Positions 14,931-23,295 of a stretch of DNA of 35,026 nucleotides are shown one piece after another. Every line of letters begins with the position of its first letter. The first letter of the stretch is position 1. Both the position numbers and the translations under genes were made by a program. The notes below the pieces were generated by a model. That model made no database searches and was not told where the DNA came from. It was given only the letters and a program-made list of their open reading frames with translations. Source of the DNA: Acidimicrobiaceae bacterium (lineage in GTDB: Bacteria; Actinomycetota; Acidimicrobiia; Acidimicrobiales; RAAP-2); contig CANGMP010000011.1 in assembly GCA_947455165.1 (NCBI GenBank), positions 1 through 35,026 on the forward strand, read 5' to 3'.

Positions 14931-15818
14931 ATGATCGCAACGTCATCCCGCATTATTCGAATCAGCGCAGCCGTTTCCGTTGCAGCGACCTTGTCGCTGG
15001 CATCTGTCACTGCCGCCTTTGCATCAACGCCAAAGGCCAAGAAGGACTCCGCCTCCGCTGCCCTCGTACCCGATGCTTACAAGAACGGCCTGAAGGTCGC
15101 TACCGACGCCAGCTACCCACCGGACGAAATGGTGAATGCCAAGGGCAAGATCATCGGTTTCGACAAGGAGCTGATGGACGCAATTGCCATCACACTCGGC
15201 ATTAAGGCCAAGACGCAGAATGTGACCTTTGACAACATCATTCCGGGTATTGCCGCCAAGAAGTTCCACGTCGGAAACTCATCGTTCACCGACACTCCGG
15301 CACGCCAGAAGAAGGTGACGTTCGTCGACTACTTCCAGGCCGGCGAAGCCTTCTATACAAAGAGCAGCACCCAAAATACGCCAACGTCGCTCCAGAAGCT
15401 TTGTGGATCATCGGTTGCTGTTGAGTCGGGCACCGTCGAAGAAACTGACGCCAATGCCCAAAAGGCCAAGTGCGCAGCCTCGAAGCCTCTTCGCGTCGAC
15501 TCCTACTCGACCCAGACTGACGCCGACCTGGCCGTGAAGTCTGGACACGATGTGGTCGGCTTTGCTGACTCGCAGGTGGCTGGCTACATCGTGGCTCAGT
15601 CCAAGGGTGTCTTCAAGCTTTCCGGCAAGCCATTCGGTGTTGCGCCCTACGGCATTGCGACTGCCCGCACTCAGGACGGCAAGAAGCTGGCCAAGGCAAT
15701 CCAGTCGGCTCTGCGCGTCCTAGTTAAGAACGGTGTTTACAAGTCGATTCTGACCAAGTACGGCGTTCAGGACGGTGCGCTCAAGGCCAATCAGATTGTG
15801 ATCAACGGCGGAAAGTAA
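14931..15818 (+). CDS. polar amino-acid ABC transporter, substrate-binding protein
   Basis: The product is 295 residues from ATG 14931, chosen for its AGAGGAG ribosome-binding site, the upstream promoter and the Sec signal peptide that begins there. The frame extends to 14862, but that part is the promoter. The mature domain is SBP family 3: LKVATDASYPPDEMVN, GKIIGFDKELMDAI, the ligand Arg in TDTPARQKKVTFVDYF and VVGFADSQVAGYIV. The signal ends near AFA-ST and has no lipobox Cys, so it should be released as a soluble protein. That is unusual for a monoderm importer. The substrate is probably an amino acid or related small acid. Confidence 0.9.
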   Translation: MIATSSRIIRISAAVSVAATLSLASVTAAFASTPKAKKDSASAALVPDAYKNGLKVATDASYPPDEMVNAKGKIIGFDKELMDAIAITLGIKAKTQNVTFDNIIPGIAAKKFHVGNSSFTDTPARQKKVTFVDYFQAGEAFYTKSSTQNTPTSLQKLCGSSVAVESGTVEETDANAQKAKCAASKPLRVDSYSTQTDADLAVKSGHDVVGFADSQVAGYIVAQSKGVFKLSGKPFGVAPYGIATARTQDGKKLAKAIQSALRVLVKNGVYKSILTKYGVQDGALKANQIVINGGK

Positions 15819-15848
15819 GCCTCCAGCACTTCGTAGTAAAACGTAGTC

Positions 15849-16859
15849 ATGCAAACGAACGGGGATGAACCTTTAAAGGTCGTCCCCGTTCGTCATTTCT
15901 CACGCTGGTTGGCCGCGGTTGTGGTGGGCATCCTCGTGGCTATGACGGCCCACACCCTCGTTTCCCGGATTCCCACCGGCGAACAAATCTGTCGCACAGT
16001 CGTCGATGGTGCGGGGCATCACGTGAGGCGCTGCCACGAGGCTCTGCAGTGGCGCTTTTCGTGGGATGTCGTCGGGCGCTATCTGGCCGACTTCAACATC
16101 ATCAAGGGTCTCGGCATGACGTTGGTCTTGACGGTCTTGACTATGGTGATCGGGATCACGCTCGGTGCCTTGGTGGCAATCATGCGACTTTCGTCAAGCC
16201 GTCTACTTTCTGGTCCAGCTTGGCTCTTTACCTGGTTTTTCCGGGGAACTCCGGTCTACGTACAGCTGCTCTTTTGGTTCAATATTGCGGCAATTTTCCC
16301 AACACTTGATATCGGCATCCCGTTTGGACCCGCCGTTTGGCATATTGACGCCGTCAATCTCTTTACGCCCTTTACGGCTGCGCTCGTGGCTCTCGGACTC
16401 AACGAGGGGGCGTATATGAGCGAAATTGTTCGTGGCGGAATCGTGGCCGTCGATGAGGGCCAAGTTGAAGCCGCCAATTCACTGGGGCTCACACGTTTCC
16501 AGACGTTGAAGCTGGTCGTGTTGCCTCAGGCGATGCGAGTCATTATTCCGCCAACAGGCAACGAAGTCATCTCGATGCTCAAGACGTCGTCGCTCGCGAG
16601 CGCGGTAGCGGTAGTTGAGGTGCTCAAAGCGGCGCAGAACATCTACTCCGCAACGTACGAGGTAATTCCGCTTCTGATCGTTGCCTCGCTTTGGTATCTC
16701 CTCGTCACCACGATCCTCTCGATTGGTCAGTACTACGTGGAGCGCCACTTCTCGAAGGGCTCACTGCGGACCGTGCCGCTCACGCCACGCCAGCGCCTCG
16801 CACGTGACATTCAGGGCGTTGCCGGCAAGTTCCGTACTCAGCGGGGAGTTCGCGTATGA
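15849..16859 (+). CDS. polar amino-acid ABC transporter, permease
   Basis: The 336-residue product has TM1 near residues 20-37, then an extra loop of about 45 residues with two Cys (ICRTVV, RRCHE), and then the HisM/GlnP-type permease domain. The ATPase-contact EAA loop is [39 protein letters not shown] and [15 protein letters not shown] are typical of the family. The ATG at 15849 lacks a convincing ribosome-binding site, and a strong hairpin covers codons 3-15. Downstream starts would cut into TM1, so 15849 is kept. The stop overlaps the ATPase start (ATGA). Confidence 0.9.
   Translation: MQTNGDEPLKVVPVRHFSRWLAAVVVGILVAMTAHTLVSRIPTGEQICRTVVDGAGHHVRRCHEALQWRFSWDVVGRYLADFNIIKGLGMTLVLTVLTMVIGITLGALVAIMRLSSSRLLSGPAWLFTWFFRGTPVYVQLLFWFNIAAIFPTLDIGIPFGPAVWHIDAVNLFTPFTAALVALGLNEGAYMSEIVRGGIVAVDEGQVEAANSLGLTRFQTLKLVVLPQAMRVIIPPTGNEVISMLKTSSLASAVAVVEVLKAAQNIYSATYEVIPLLIVASLWYLLVTTILSIGQYYVERHFSKGSLRTVPLTPRQRLARDIQGVAGKFRTQRGVRV
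15855..15893 (+). promoter_or_regulatory. strong RNA hairpin at the start of the permease gene
   Basis: ACGAACGGGGA (15855-15865) and TCCCCGTTCGT (15883-15893) are perfect 11-base inverted repeats. Three further pairs (one U-G) extend the stem to 14. The loop region contains the palindrome ACCTTTAAAGGT (15869-15880). No T-run follows, so it is not a standard terminator. It could stabilise the 3' end of the binding-protein message or lower permease translation. Confidence 0.6.
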
Positions 16860-17620
16860 GCCAACCCATGATTGAAGCCAGCGGCGTTCGCAAATCGTTC
16901 GGCGCCCTTGAAGTGCTGCGAGGTGTCGACCTGGTTGTGAATCGAGGAGACGTGGCCTGTCTTATTGGTCCCTCGGGTTCTGGAAAGAGCACATTCCTTC
17001 GGTGTATTAATCACCTCGAACAGCACGACGCCGGCCGACTCACGGTGGACGGACAGCTCGTCGGGTATGAACAACGAGGCACCGCTCTCTACGAACTGAA
17101 CGATCGTCAAATCTGTGCCGAGCGCTCCCAAATTGGCATGGTCTTTCAGCGATTCAATCTCTTTGCCCACCTAACGGCGCTTGAGAACGTGACGTTGGGT
17201 CCCATCAACGTTCGTGGTGAAACTCCCACGAGCGCCCGCGAGCGCGCGATGGAACTCCTTCGCTCCGTGGGTCTCGCTGATAAGGCTCAGAACTATCCGT
17301 CGCAGCTCTCCGGTGGCCAACAGCAACGGGTCGCAATTGCGCGCGCCCTCGCCATGGAGCCGAAGTTGATGCTCTTTGACGAGCCCACGTCGGCGCTCGA
17401 TCCCGAGCTCGTGGGTGAGGTGCTCGACGCCATGAAGCAGTTAGCCCTTAATGGCATGACGATGGTGGTTGTGACGCACGAAATGGGCTTTGCTCGCGAG
17501 GTGGCCAATCAACTTTTCTTCCTCGACGAAGGCGTCGTGCAAGAGTCCGGTCATCCCCGAGACGTGCTGGTCAACCCGAAGACTGATCGCTTGTCCAACT
17601 TCTTGTCCAAGGTGCTCTAA
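16856..17620 (+). CDS. polar amino-acid ABC transporter, ATP-binding protein
   Basis: The 254-residue product has every ABC motif in order: Walker [10 protein letters not shown] (38-46), Q-loop [10 protein letters not shown], signature LSGGQQQR, Walker [13 protein letters not shown] and switch His in VTHEMGFA. It is of the GlnQ/HisP type. It energises uptake with the permease before it and the binding protein two genes upstream. Both ends overlap neighbours: ATGA with the permease and TAATG with the CoA-transferase. Confidence 0.96.
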   Translation: MSQPMIEASGVRKSFGALEVLRGVDLVVNRGDVACLIGPSGSGKSTFLRCINHLEQHDAGRLTVDGQLVGYEQRGTALYELNDRQICAERSQIGMVFQRFNLFAHLTALENVTLGPINVRGETPTSARERAMELLRSVGLADKAQNYPSQLSGGQQQRVAIARALAMEPKLMLFDEPTSALDPELVGEVLDAMKQLALNGMTMVVVTHEMGFAREVANQLFFLDEGVVQESGHPRDVLVNPKTDRLSNFLSKVL

Positions 17621-18771
17621 TGCGCTGGGATATCGCTCCCTCAAATGCGGGAACGGGACTTCCGCTCGAGGGGGTTCGCGTGCTGGACCTTTCGAGGGTG
17701 CTGGCCGGCCCGCTCTGTGCGATGGTCGTGGGTGACTTGGGGGCCGACGTCATCAAAGTCGAGAGCCCCGAAGGCGACGCCGTTCGAGCATTAGCCCCAC
17801 CATCGCTTGATGGTCTGGCTACCTACTACCTAAGCGTCAATCGTCATCGTCGAAACCTGACTCTCGATCTCCGGGCCGCCGACGATCGAGCCGTCTTGCG
17901 ATTGTTGGTATCCCAAGCCGATGCGGTAGTTGAGAACTACTTGCCGCACCAAGCCGAACTATTCGGCGTAAGGGAGCTACGCGATGAATTTCCTGACGTG
18001 GTTTGGATCACCATCACGCCAGCTTCGAGCGGCAGTCCGCTGGCCGAGCGGCCTACCTTTGACTTGCTCGCCCAGGCTCGCTCGGGCCTCATGTCGGTCA
18101 CCGGGTCAGCCGAGAGCGGTCCGATGAAGATTGGCGCGCCACTCGCCGACGTGGTGACTGGACTCTACGCAGCAATCGGACTCATCACCGGACTCTTTGC
18201 TCGAATTCAAGGCCGACCCGGCCGTCACTTTGAGGCCCCACTGCTCGAATCGGCGATGACCGCTCTGGTCAACCAGGCTCAAGGGTTTCTCGCTGCCGGC
18301 GTGGCACCGCAGCGGCTGGGTAACCATCATCCGAGCATCGCTCCGTATGGGCCGGTAGCGGCACAAGACGGCATGCTGCTGTTGGCGGTGGGTACGGACG
18401 CCCAATATGAATTGCTGGTCAACGAGCTTGGCGACGATGAGCTTTCGGCGCGTCGAGAGTGGCTCCGCAATGACGTTCGGGTTCAAGAACGAGATGCCCT
18501 GCACGTCGAACTAGATCGAGTCTTTGGACGATTAAGTGTTGCCGAGTGGCTTGATCGCCTGGCGCACGCCAACGTTCCCTGTGCGCCCATCTATTCGGTG
18601 CCCGAAGCTTTGGCACAACCCGACCTCGCCGAGGACTTCATCGCCACCGTTGACTCGGTCGTTGGACCACTTTCAATGATGCGCTCGCCCCTGCGAGTCG
18701 ATGGACAGCGACCACCGCTTCGAAGCGGCCCTCGTGGTCTGGGAGAAGACAACGATTTACGAAATAGCTAG
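17620..18771 (+). CDS. class III (CaiB/BaiF family) CoA-transferase
   Basis: The 383-residue product opens with GVRVLDLSRVLAGPLCAMVVGDLGADV, the CaiB/BaiF signature region, and has VVENYLP. The Asp in the PTFDLLAQA segment matches the catalytic aspartate of formyl-CoA transferase. The family moves CoA between carboxylic acids or racemises methylacyl-CoA; the substrate cannot be told. TAATG coupling to the ABC ATPase suggests that it activates the imported compound. A CoA-transferase is not usual in polar amino-acid importer operons. It converges on the nitroreductase gene with a 4-base overlap. Confidence 0.9.
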   Translation: MRWDIAPSNAGTGLPLEGVRVLDLSRVLAGPLCAMVVGDLGADVIKVESPEGDAVRALAPPSLDGLATYYLSVNRHRRNLTLDLRAADDRAVLRLLVSQADAVVENYLPHQAELFGVRELRDEFPDVVWITITPASSGSPLAERPTFDLLAQARSGLMSVTGSAESGPMKIGAPLADVVTGLYAAIGLITGLFARIQGRPGRHFEAPLLESAMTALVNQAQGFLAAGVAPQRLGNHHPSIAPYGPVAAQDGMLLLAVGTDAQYELLVNELGDDELSARREWLRNDVRVQERDALHVELDRVFGRLSVAEWLDRLAHANVPCAPIYSVPEALAQPDLAEDFIATVDSVVGPLSMMRSPLRVDGQRPPLRSGPRGLGEDNDLRNS

Positions 18772-19445
18772 AACACTTGGCCGTTGAATCGGTCAACGGT
18801 AGTGAATTCCTCCACCGCATTGCGCGTAAGTCGAGTGAACTCCTTCTCGGGATAGCCGAGGGCCATCACCGATGCAATCGCGAAGGTTTCGGGCAAACCC
18901 AGGAGCGCCTGAACCTTAGGCTCATTACGCGTTGCGATGGTGGTCATGACGCCACCGAGTCCACGTTCGCGCGCGGCAAGCAGGATGTTCCACGCGAACG
19001 GGTAGATGGAAGCGCCCCCGGTAATGGTGTAGCGACCAAGATCGCGGTCAATGGCGGCCAACGCGCCAAGGTCGGCCAGAAGGACCAGCAACACTGGACT
19101 CTCGTCGAGTCGTTCGGCGAAACCTGTCGGCTTGGACAGCGCTTCGGCGTCGGCCCGTTTGGCGGCTACGGCGCGGCGGTCTTCGTCGGTGGCGAGGGGG
19201 GAGAAGGGCGTGAGGCCCACGAGATGGTGGGCGATGTAGTCGTGCCAACCATCAAGATAGAGGTCGCGGAGAGTTTCACGGGTCTTGCGATCCTTGACCA
19301 CGATGATGTGCCAAGCCTGGCGATTACCGCCACTGGGCGCAAAGCGTGCGTCTTCCAAGATGTCGCGCAACGTGTCGTCAGCGACCTCTTGGTCGGTGAA
19401 GTTTCGGATTGCGCCAGTGGTGCGAAGGGCGTGACGGAGATCCAC
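18768..19445 (-). CDS. nitroreductase-family flavoprotein
   Basis: The product is about 225 residues from GTG 19445; the frame extends to 19532 but that part lies inside the upstream permease gene. FMN-binding and family segments are GAIRNFTDQEV, ILEDARFAPSGGNRQAWHIIVV, GASIYPFAWNILLAARERGLGGVMTT and ALGYPEKEF. Members reduce nitro groups, quinones or enones with NAD(P)H. The start lies two bases after the stop of the ABC-2 permease gene, so it is the third gene of an ABC exporter operon. Whether it relates to the exported compound is unknown. Confidence 0.88.
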   Translation of the reverse strand: MDLRHALRTTGAIRNFTDQEVADDTLRDILEDARFAPSGGNRQAWHIIVVKDRKTRETLRDLYLDGWHDYIAHHLVGLTPFSPLATDEDRRAVAAKRADAEALSKPTGFAERLDESPVLLVLLADLGALAAIDRDLGRYTITGGASIYPFAWNILLAARERGLGGVMTTIATRNEPKVQALLGLPETFAIASVMALGYPEKEFTRLTRNAVEEFTTVDRFNGQVF

Positions 19446-19447
19446 GA

Positions 19448-20242
19448 CTACACGTCCCGTCGCTCGAAGAGGTACGCGCCAATCCCGATTGCCAAAATGA
19501 CGTAGCCAACCAAAATGCCGGTCGCGGCCCACGGGCTAAAGAGTGGGAACTCGTAGATCGTGCCAGGCGAGGACATCATTGCTCGTCCGAGGCTTGAGGG
19601 CAGGTACCGAAGGATTTCATTGCGCCATGACGATGGCAAGAGGTAAGCGATCAGCGGCAATACGAGCAGCAGCGATACAAAGGCGCTTATCGTTCCGGCA
19701 GTTTGGCGAATGATGAGGCCGAGTCCAAAACCGAGGAGTGCCAGGAGCATGAGGTATAGACCCGCGAGCGCGACTGCGCGCAGGGTGTTGCCGTTTGAGA
19801 GCGAGGCCGTTGGGATGCCCACTCCATTCATGATGGTCTGGCCGAGGAAGAAGGCCGTGAAACAACTAACGACTCCGACTACCAGGACACTCACCTTGAG
19901 GACTGCGGCCTTGGCCACGAGCACCGTCATGCGGCTGGGTACGGCGGCCAGGGTCGTTCGAATCGAACCCGAGACAAACTCGCTCGTAATCAACATCGCG
20001 CCGATAACACCAACTGCGAACTGGGCGAACAGCGTCCCGACCAATGAAATCTGAATGGGATCAAACGTGGCCTTTTCGGCAAAGGACATCGTTTCGTAGT
20101 GGGTCTTGGAGACGTAGCTAATGAGTGCGCCGAACCCGATGGTGAGGCCGGCGGTGATCGAAAAGCCCAGCCACGAGGAACGGAGCGTCCGGAGCTTTAG
20201 AAACTCGGAACGAATTGCGGGAATCAAACCGATGGATTTCAC
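19448..20242 (-). CDS. ABC-2 type transporter, permease
   Basis: The 264-residue product has about six hydrophobic segments, a cytosolic N-terminus with the common EFLKLRTLRSSW motif, and SEFVSGSIRTTLAAVPSR after TM2, as in ABC-2 exporter subunits of the antibiotic-resistance/natural-product type. The GTG start overlaps the ATPase stop (GTGA). It forms the membrane channel with the ATPase encoded just upstream. The substrate is unknown. Confidence 0.9.
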   Translation of the reverse strand: MKSIGLIPAIRSEFLKLRTLRSSWLGFSITAGLTIGFGALISYVSKTHYETMSFAEKATFDPIQISLVGTLFAQFAVGVIGAMLITSEFVSGSIRTTLAAVPSRMTVLVAKAAVLKVSVLVVGVVSCFTAFFLGQTIMNGVGIPTASLSNGNTLRAVALAGLYLMLLALLGFGLGLIIRQTAGTISAFVSLLLVLPLIAYLLPSSWRNEILRYLPSSLGRAMMSSPGTIYEFPLFSPWAATGILVGYVILAIGIGAYLFERRDV

Positions 20243-21159
20243 TTCTGGGCTCCCTTGCGGTTACGGCGTCCGGTGTACTCCACCGATGATTCGGTGAGCG
20301 CCATGAAGGCGTCCTCGAGTGAAACCTCACGAGTTGAAAGCTCATGGAGAACTATGCCGGCGGCAAATGCTTCGTCACCGATCGTGTTTGCCGGCACGCC
20401 CTCAAGCACGAACGAGTCGGCCTCTTCGCGTGCTTCCCACTGCTTGGTGGCGATGAGGTCCTTAAAAAGTTCTCGATTCGGTGTTCGCAGGTGGACGGTG
20501 CCGACGGCGCTCTTGGCGAGCTCTTCCTTGGTGCCTTCAGTAATGAGTTTGCCTCGCCCAATAATGATGAAGTGTTCGGCCGTGAGGGCCATCTCACTCA
20601 TGAGGTGGGAGCTCACCAAAACGGTACGACCCTCGTCGGCGAGCTGCTGAAAAAAGTCGCGAACCCAGCGAATTCCCTCGGGGTCAAGTCCATTGATCGG
20701 TTCGTCGAACATCAAGATGCTGGGGTCGCCTAGGAGTGCGGCGGCGATGCCGAGACGTTGGCTCATACCAAGCGAGAAATCACCGGCTCGACGATTGGCC
20801 ACTTCACTGAGGCCCACAATGTCGAGAACTTCATCGACTCGGGTCACGGGAATTCGGTTTGAAATCGCGAGTGAGCGCAGGTGATTACGAGCCGACCGAC
20901 CCGGGTGTAGCGCTTTGGCGTCGAGAAGGGCGCCAACCTCTCGCAAGGGTGAATCCAGTTCGGCAAATCGCTTCCCATTGACGAGTGCCTGGCCGCTGGT
21001 CGGGCTGTTGAGTCCGAGGATTAAACGCATTGTCGTGGACTTGCCCGAACCATTCGGTCCGAGGAATCCAGTGACGATTCCCGGCTTGACGGTGAAACTT
21101 AAGTCATCGACGGCGAGGGTGTCGCCAAACTTCTTGGTCAGTTGTTGAACTTCAATCAC
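20239..21159 (-). CDS. ABC exporter, ATP-binding protein
   Basis: The product is 306 residues from GTG 21159, chosen for GGAGGT just upstream and the standard beginning MIEVQQLTKKFGDTLAVDDL; the frame extends further to 21597 but that part is antisense to the MFS gene. Walker A is GPNGSGKST (34-42), the signature is the variant SLGMSQR, Walker B is ILMFDEPINGLDP and the switch His lies in VSSHLMSEM. The C-terminal extension of about 90 residues is typical of drug/bacteriocin exporter ATPases. It is the first gene of the ATPase-permease-nitroreductase operon. Confidence 0.94.
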   Translation of the reverse strand: MIEVQQLTKKFGDTLAVDDLSFTVKPGIVTGFLGPNGSGKSTTMRLILGLNSPTSGQALVNGKRFAELDSPLREVGALLDAKALHPGRSARNHLRSLAISNRIPVTRVDEVLDIVGLSEVANRRAGDFSLGMSQRLGIAAALLGDPSILMFDEPINGLDPEGIRWVRDFFQQLADEGRTVLVSSHLMSEMALTAEHFIIIGRGKLITEGTKEELAKSAVGTVHLRTPNRELFKDLIATKQWEAREEADSFVLEGVPANTIGDEAFAAGIVLHELSTREVSLEDAFMALTESSVEYTGRRNRKGAQK

Positions 21160-21196
21160 GGTGACCTCCGTGGATAGTCTGCCACCTAAGGCACAG

Positions 21197-21240
21197 TTGG
21201 CATGCAGCGGGACAGGTGTAAGACTGATGACGTGTCTTAC
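21197..21240 (+). promoter_or_regulatory. promoter and palindrome at the start of the MFS gene
   Basis: TTGGCA (21197-21202), a 16-base spacer and TAAGAC (21219-21224) form a promoter ending seven bases before GTG 21232. Perfect arms GTAAGAC (21218-21224) and GTCTTAC (21234-21240) with a 9-base spacer overlap both the -10 and the start codon, a likely operator position. Confidence 0.5.
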
Positions 21241-22650
21241 CCCGACTACCTTGGCGCTCCGGCGGATCTCCCCGGTCGTGCCGAGCGAGCACGGCCGGCA
21301 CGAATACGAGAGTTCAAATACGCCGAGTGGCTGGCGGTAACGGCAGTCTGCCTTGGCGCAGTGATGAGCCAAATTGATAACGGTGTAATCACCGTGGCCT
21401 ATCCCACGCTGGTCGAGAAGCTTCATCGACCACTCTCTGAAGTTGTTTGGATTGGATTGGCCCCATTTGTCGTCATGGTGGCCACACTGCTGCTCTTTGG
21501 ACGCCGTGCTGACACCCTGGGCCGTAAGCGCGTCTACGTCGACGGATTCGTCATCTTCTTGATTGGAGACTTCGCGGCCGCTGCTATGGCACATCACTTC
21601 GCGCTGCTCGTGATTGCACGATCCGTGAGCGCCCTGGGGGTCGCCATGGTGCAGGCGAACTCAGTTGCCCTCATCACCGCTTCGGTGCGCGAACATCAGC
21701 GCACCACGGCACTAGGGATACAAGCGGCATCGCAGGCAATTGGTCTCGCCATCGGTCCGTTTGTGGGCGGTCTACTCATTGGGCACATGCCTTACCGCTT
21801 TATCTTTCTAATTAGCGCTCCCGTTGCCTTGGCAGCTCTCGTGGCATCAGTTCTCTTCTTGCCCCGTACGCGATCAGTCCTGGAGCGTGCTCCTCTCGAT
21901 ATCGCTGGCTCGCTCGTCTTGGCGCTGGCCTCGGCCGGTCTCTTAGGTGGCCTGACGTTGGCCGCCAAGACAGGCTGGAACGGCCCGACTCTTGGCTTCA
22001 TCGCCATTGGCATCAGTGCAACGATGGCGCTCTTTGGTGTCGAGCGTCACGCAAAGGCGCCCATTTTTTCGCCCCGACTTTTCAAGTTGGTCAAGGTCCG
22101 CTTCTCTATTGCGCTGCTCGTTTTGACCTACATATCTTTCTTCGGACTCCTGGTGTCCATTCCATTTTTCGTGAAGAAGGATTTCGGTGCCTCGGTGGTG
22201 CACGCCAGTGAAGCGACGATGGCGATTCCAATTGGACTCGCGATCATGGCGCCCCTCAGCGGATTCGTCCGTCGACGCATAAGTGCGGGCTGGCTCCAGC
22301 GGCTCTCGATGACAACCATCGCTCTGGCCCTCGTAGGAATCTCAGTGGCGCCCAACGGAAAGATTGTGGCCGGACTCCTCATTTTGATTGGCTTGGCCAT
22401 CGGCGTGGCGAACACCACCAATAACGCCGCCATTATGGAAGGCGTGCACCTAGACGACCGGGGCCTGGCTTCGGGCACGCTGAACTTGGCGCGAGCGGCC
22501 GGAAGCGCCATTGGCATGGCGGTAGCCACGTCGGCCATGGTGGTCCTTGAACACAGTCACGCTTCGTCGAACCGAGCTGCCATTGCGACACTGGTGCTCC
22601 CGGCGGGCATCGCGGTGATTGTGGCGATATTCGCTTCGCGCCGCGCTTAG
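21232..22650 (+). CDS. MFS transporter, DHA2-like
   Basis: The product is 472 residues from GTG 21232, chosen because a promoter ends seven bases upstream; an ATG at 21202 lies inside the -35. TM1 carries SQIDNGVITVAYPTLVEKL, followed by LLFGRRADTLGRKRVYVDG and a motif-C-like GIQAASQAIGLAIGPFVGGLLIG. Hydrophobicity suggests 12 to 14 segments. It is a secondary exporter of unknown substrate. It is divergent from the ABC exporter operon, and msrA follows with its -10 on the stop codon. Confidence 0.88.
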   Translation: MSYPDYLGAPADLPGRAERARPARIREFKYAEWLAVTAVCLGAVMSQIDNGVITVAYPTLVEKLHRPLSEVVWIGLAPFVVMVATLLLFGRRADTLGRKRVYVDGFVIFLIGDFAAAAMAHHFALLVIARSVSALGVAMVQANSVALITASVREHQRTTALGIQAASQAIGLAIGPFVGGLLIGHMPYRFIFLISAPVALAALVASVLFLPRTRSVLERAPLDIAGSLVLALASAGLLGGLTLAAKTGWNGPTLGFIAIGISATMALFGVERHAKAPIFSPRLFKLVKVRFSIALLVLTYISFFGLLVSIPFFVKKDFGASVVHASEATMAIPIGLAIMAPLSGFVRRRISAGWLQRLSMTTIALALVGISVAPNGKIVAGLLILIGLAIGVANTTNNAAIMEGVHLDDRGLASGTLNLARAAGSAIGMAVATSAMVVLEHSHASSNRAAIATLVLPAGIAVIVAIFASRRA

Positions 22651-22653
22651 TCT
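22648..22653 (+). promoter_or_regulatory. -10 element for msrA, leaderless arrangement
   Basis: TAGTCT overlaps the TAG stop of the MFS gene and lies six bases before the msrA ATG. There is no good Shine-Dalgarno sequence. The -35 is weak. Confidence 0.4.
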
Positions 22654-22659
22654 GGACCT

Positions 22660-23295
22660 ATGGCTTTTGGACCTTCACTTCTGGACGCAACCGACACGCT
22701 TCCCGCACGTTCTGACGTCATCACGGTCGCTCGACCGCACTTGACGCTCGGCGTCTCAATGAATGCGCCGTACCCTGACGACACCGAAACGGCCTACGTC
22801 GGCATGGGCTGTTTCTGGGGAGCGGAACGCAAGTTTTATGAAACACCTGGCGTCTACGTCACGTCCGTTGGCTACCAGGGCGGTGTAACGGCGAACCCGT
22901 CGTACCAAGATGTATGCACCGGCCGAACCAATCACACTGAAGTGGTCAAAGTGGTGTTTCGTCCGAGCGAGCTGAGCTTCGAAGGCGTGCTCAAAGTCTT
23001 CTTTGAAAACCACGATCCCACCCAGGGCTTCCGCCAAGGTGGCGATATTGGAACGCAGTATCGCAGCGCTATCTACTTCACCTCAGATGCTCAGCGCGAG
23101 ACCGGCGAACGGATGGTGGCCGAATTTCAGCTTCGTTTGAACGAGGCCGGCTACGGAACAATTACGACCGAGGTCGCGCCTGCGGGACCGTTTTACAGTG
23201 CCGAGGAGTATCACCAGCAGTACCTGACCGCGAACCCCAATGGTTACTGCGGCCTAGGTGGAACCGGCGTGAGCTGTCCGATCGGCGTTCTGTAG
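22660..23295 (+). CDS. msrA: peptide-methionine (S)-S-oxide reductase
   Basis: The 211-residue product repairs oxidised methionine in proteins with thioredoxin. The catalytic motif GCFWG has Cys51, and the resolving cysteines near the C-terminus are Cys197 and Cys206 (YCGLGGTGVSCP). NHDPTQGFRQGGDIGTQYRS is the substrate pocket region. An N-terminal extension of about 45 residues before the catalytic Cys is usual for the longer MsrA group. The stop codon abuts the stop of the convergent nitronate monooxygenase gene with no gap. Confidence 0.96.
   Translation: MAFGPSLLDATDTLPARSDVITVARPHLTLGVSMNAPYPDDTETAYVGMGCFWGAERKFYETPGVYVTSVGYQGGVTANPSYQDVCTGRTNHTEVVKVVFRPSELSFEGVLKVFFENHDPTQGFRQGGDIGTQYRSAIYFTSDAQRETGERMVAEFQLRLNEAGYGTITTEVAPAGPFYSAEEYHQQYLTANPNGYCGLGGTGVSCPIGVL

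Noticed and set aside
15855..15893. Intrinsic terminator after the binding-protein gene
   Set aside because: The stem is strong but no T-run follows, and the element lies inside the permease reading frame.
18777..19505. Plus-strand open frame of 242 codons
   Set aside because: It is an antisense shadow of the nitroreductase gene, whose flavin-binding motifs are clear.
21160..21597. Long N-terminal extension of the ABC exporter ATPase
   Set aside because: GTG 21159 has a strong GGAGGT and the normal family start; the extension is antisense to the MFS gene.
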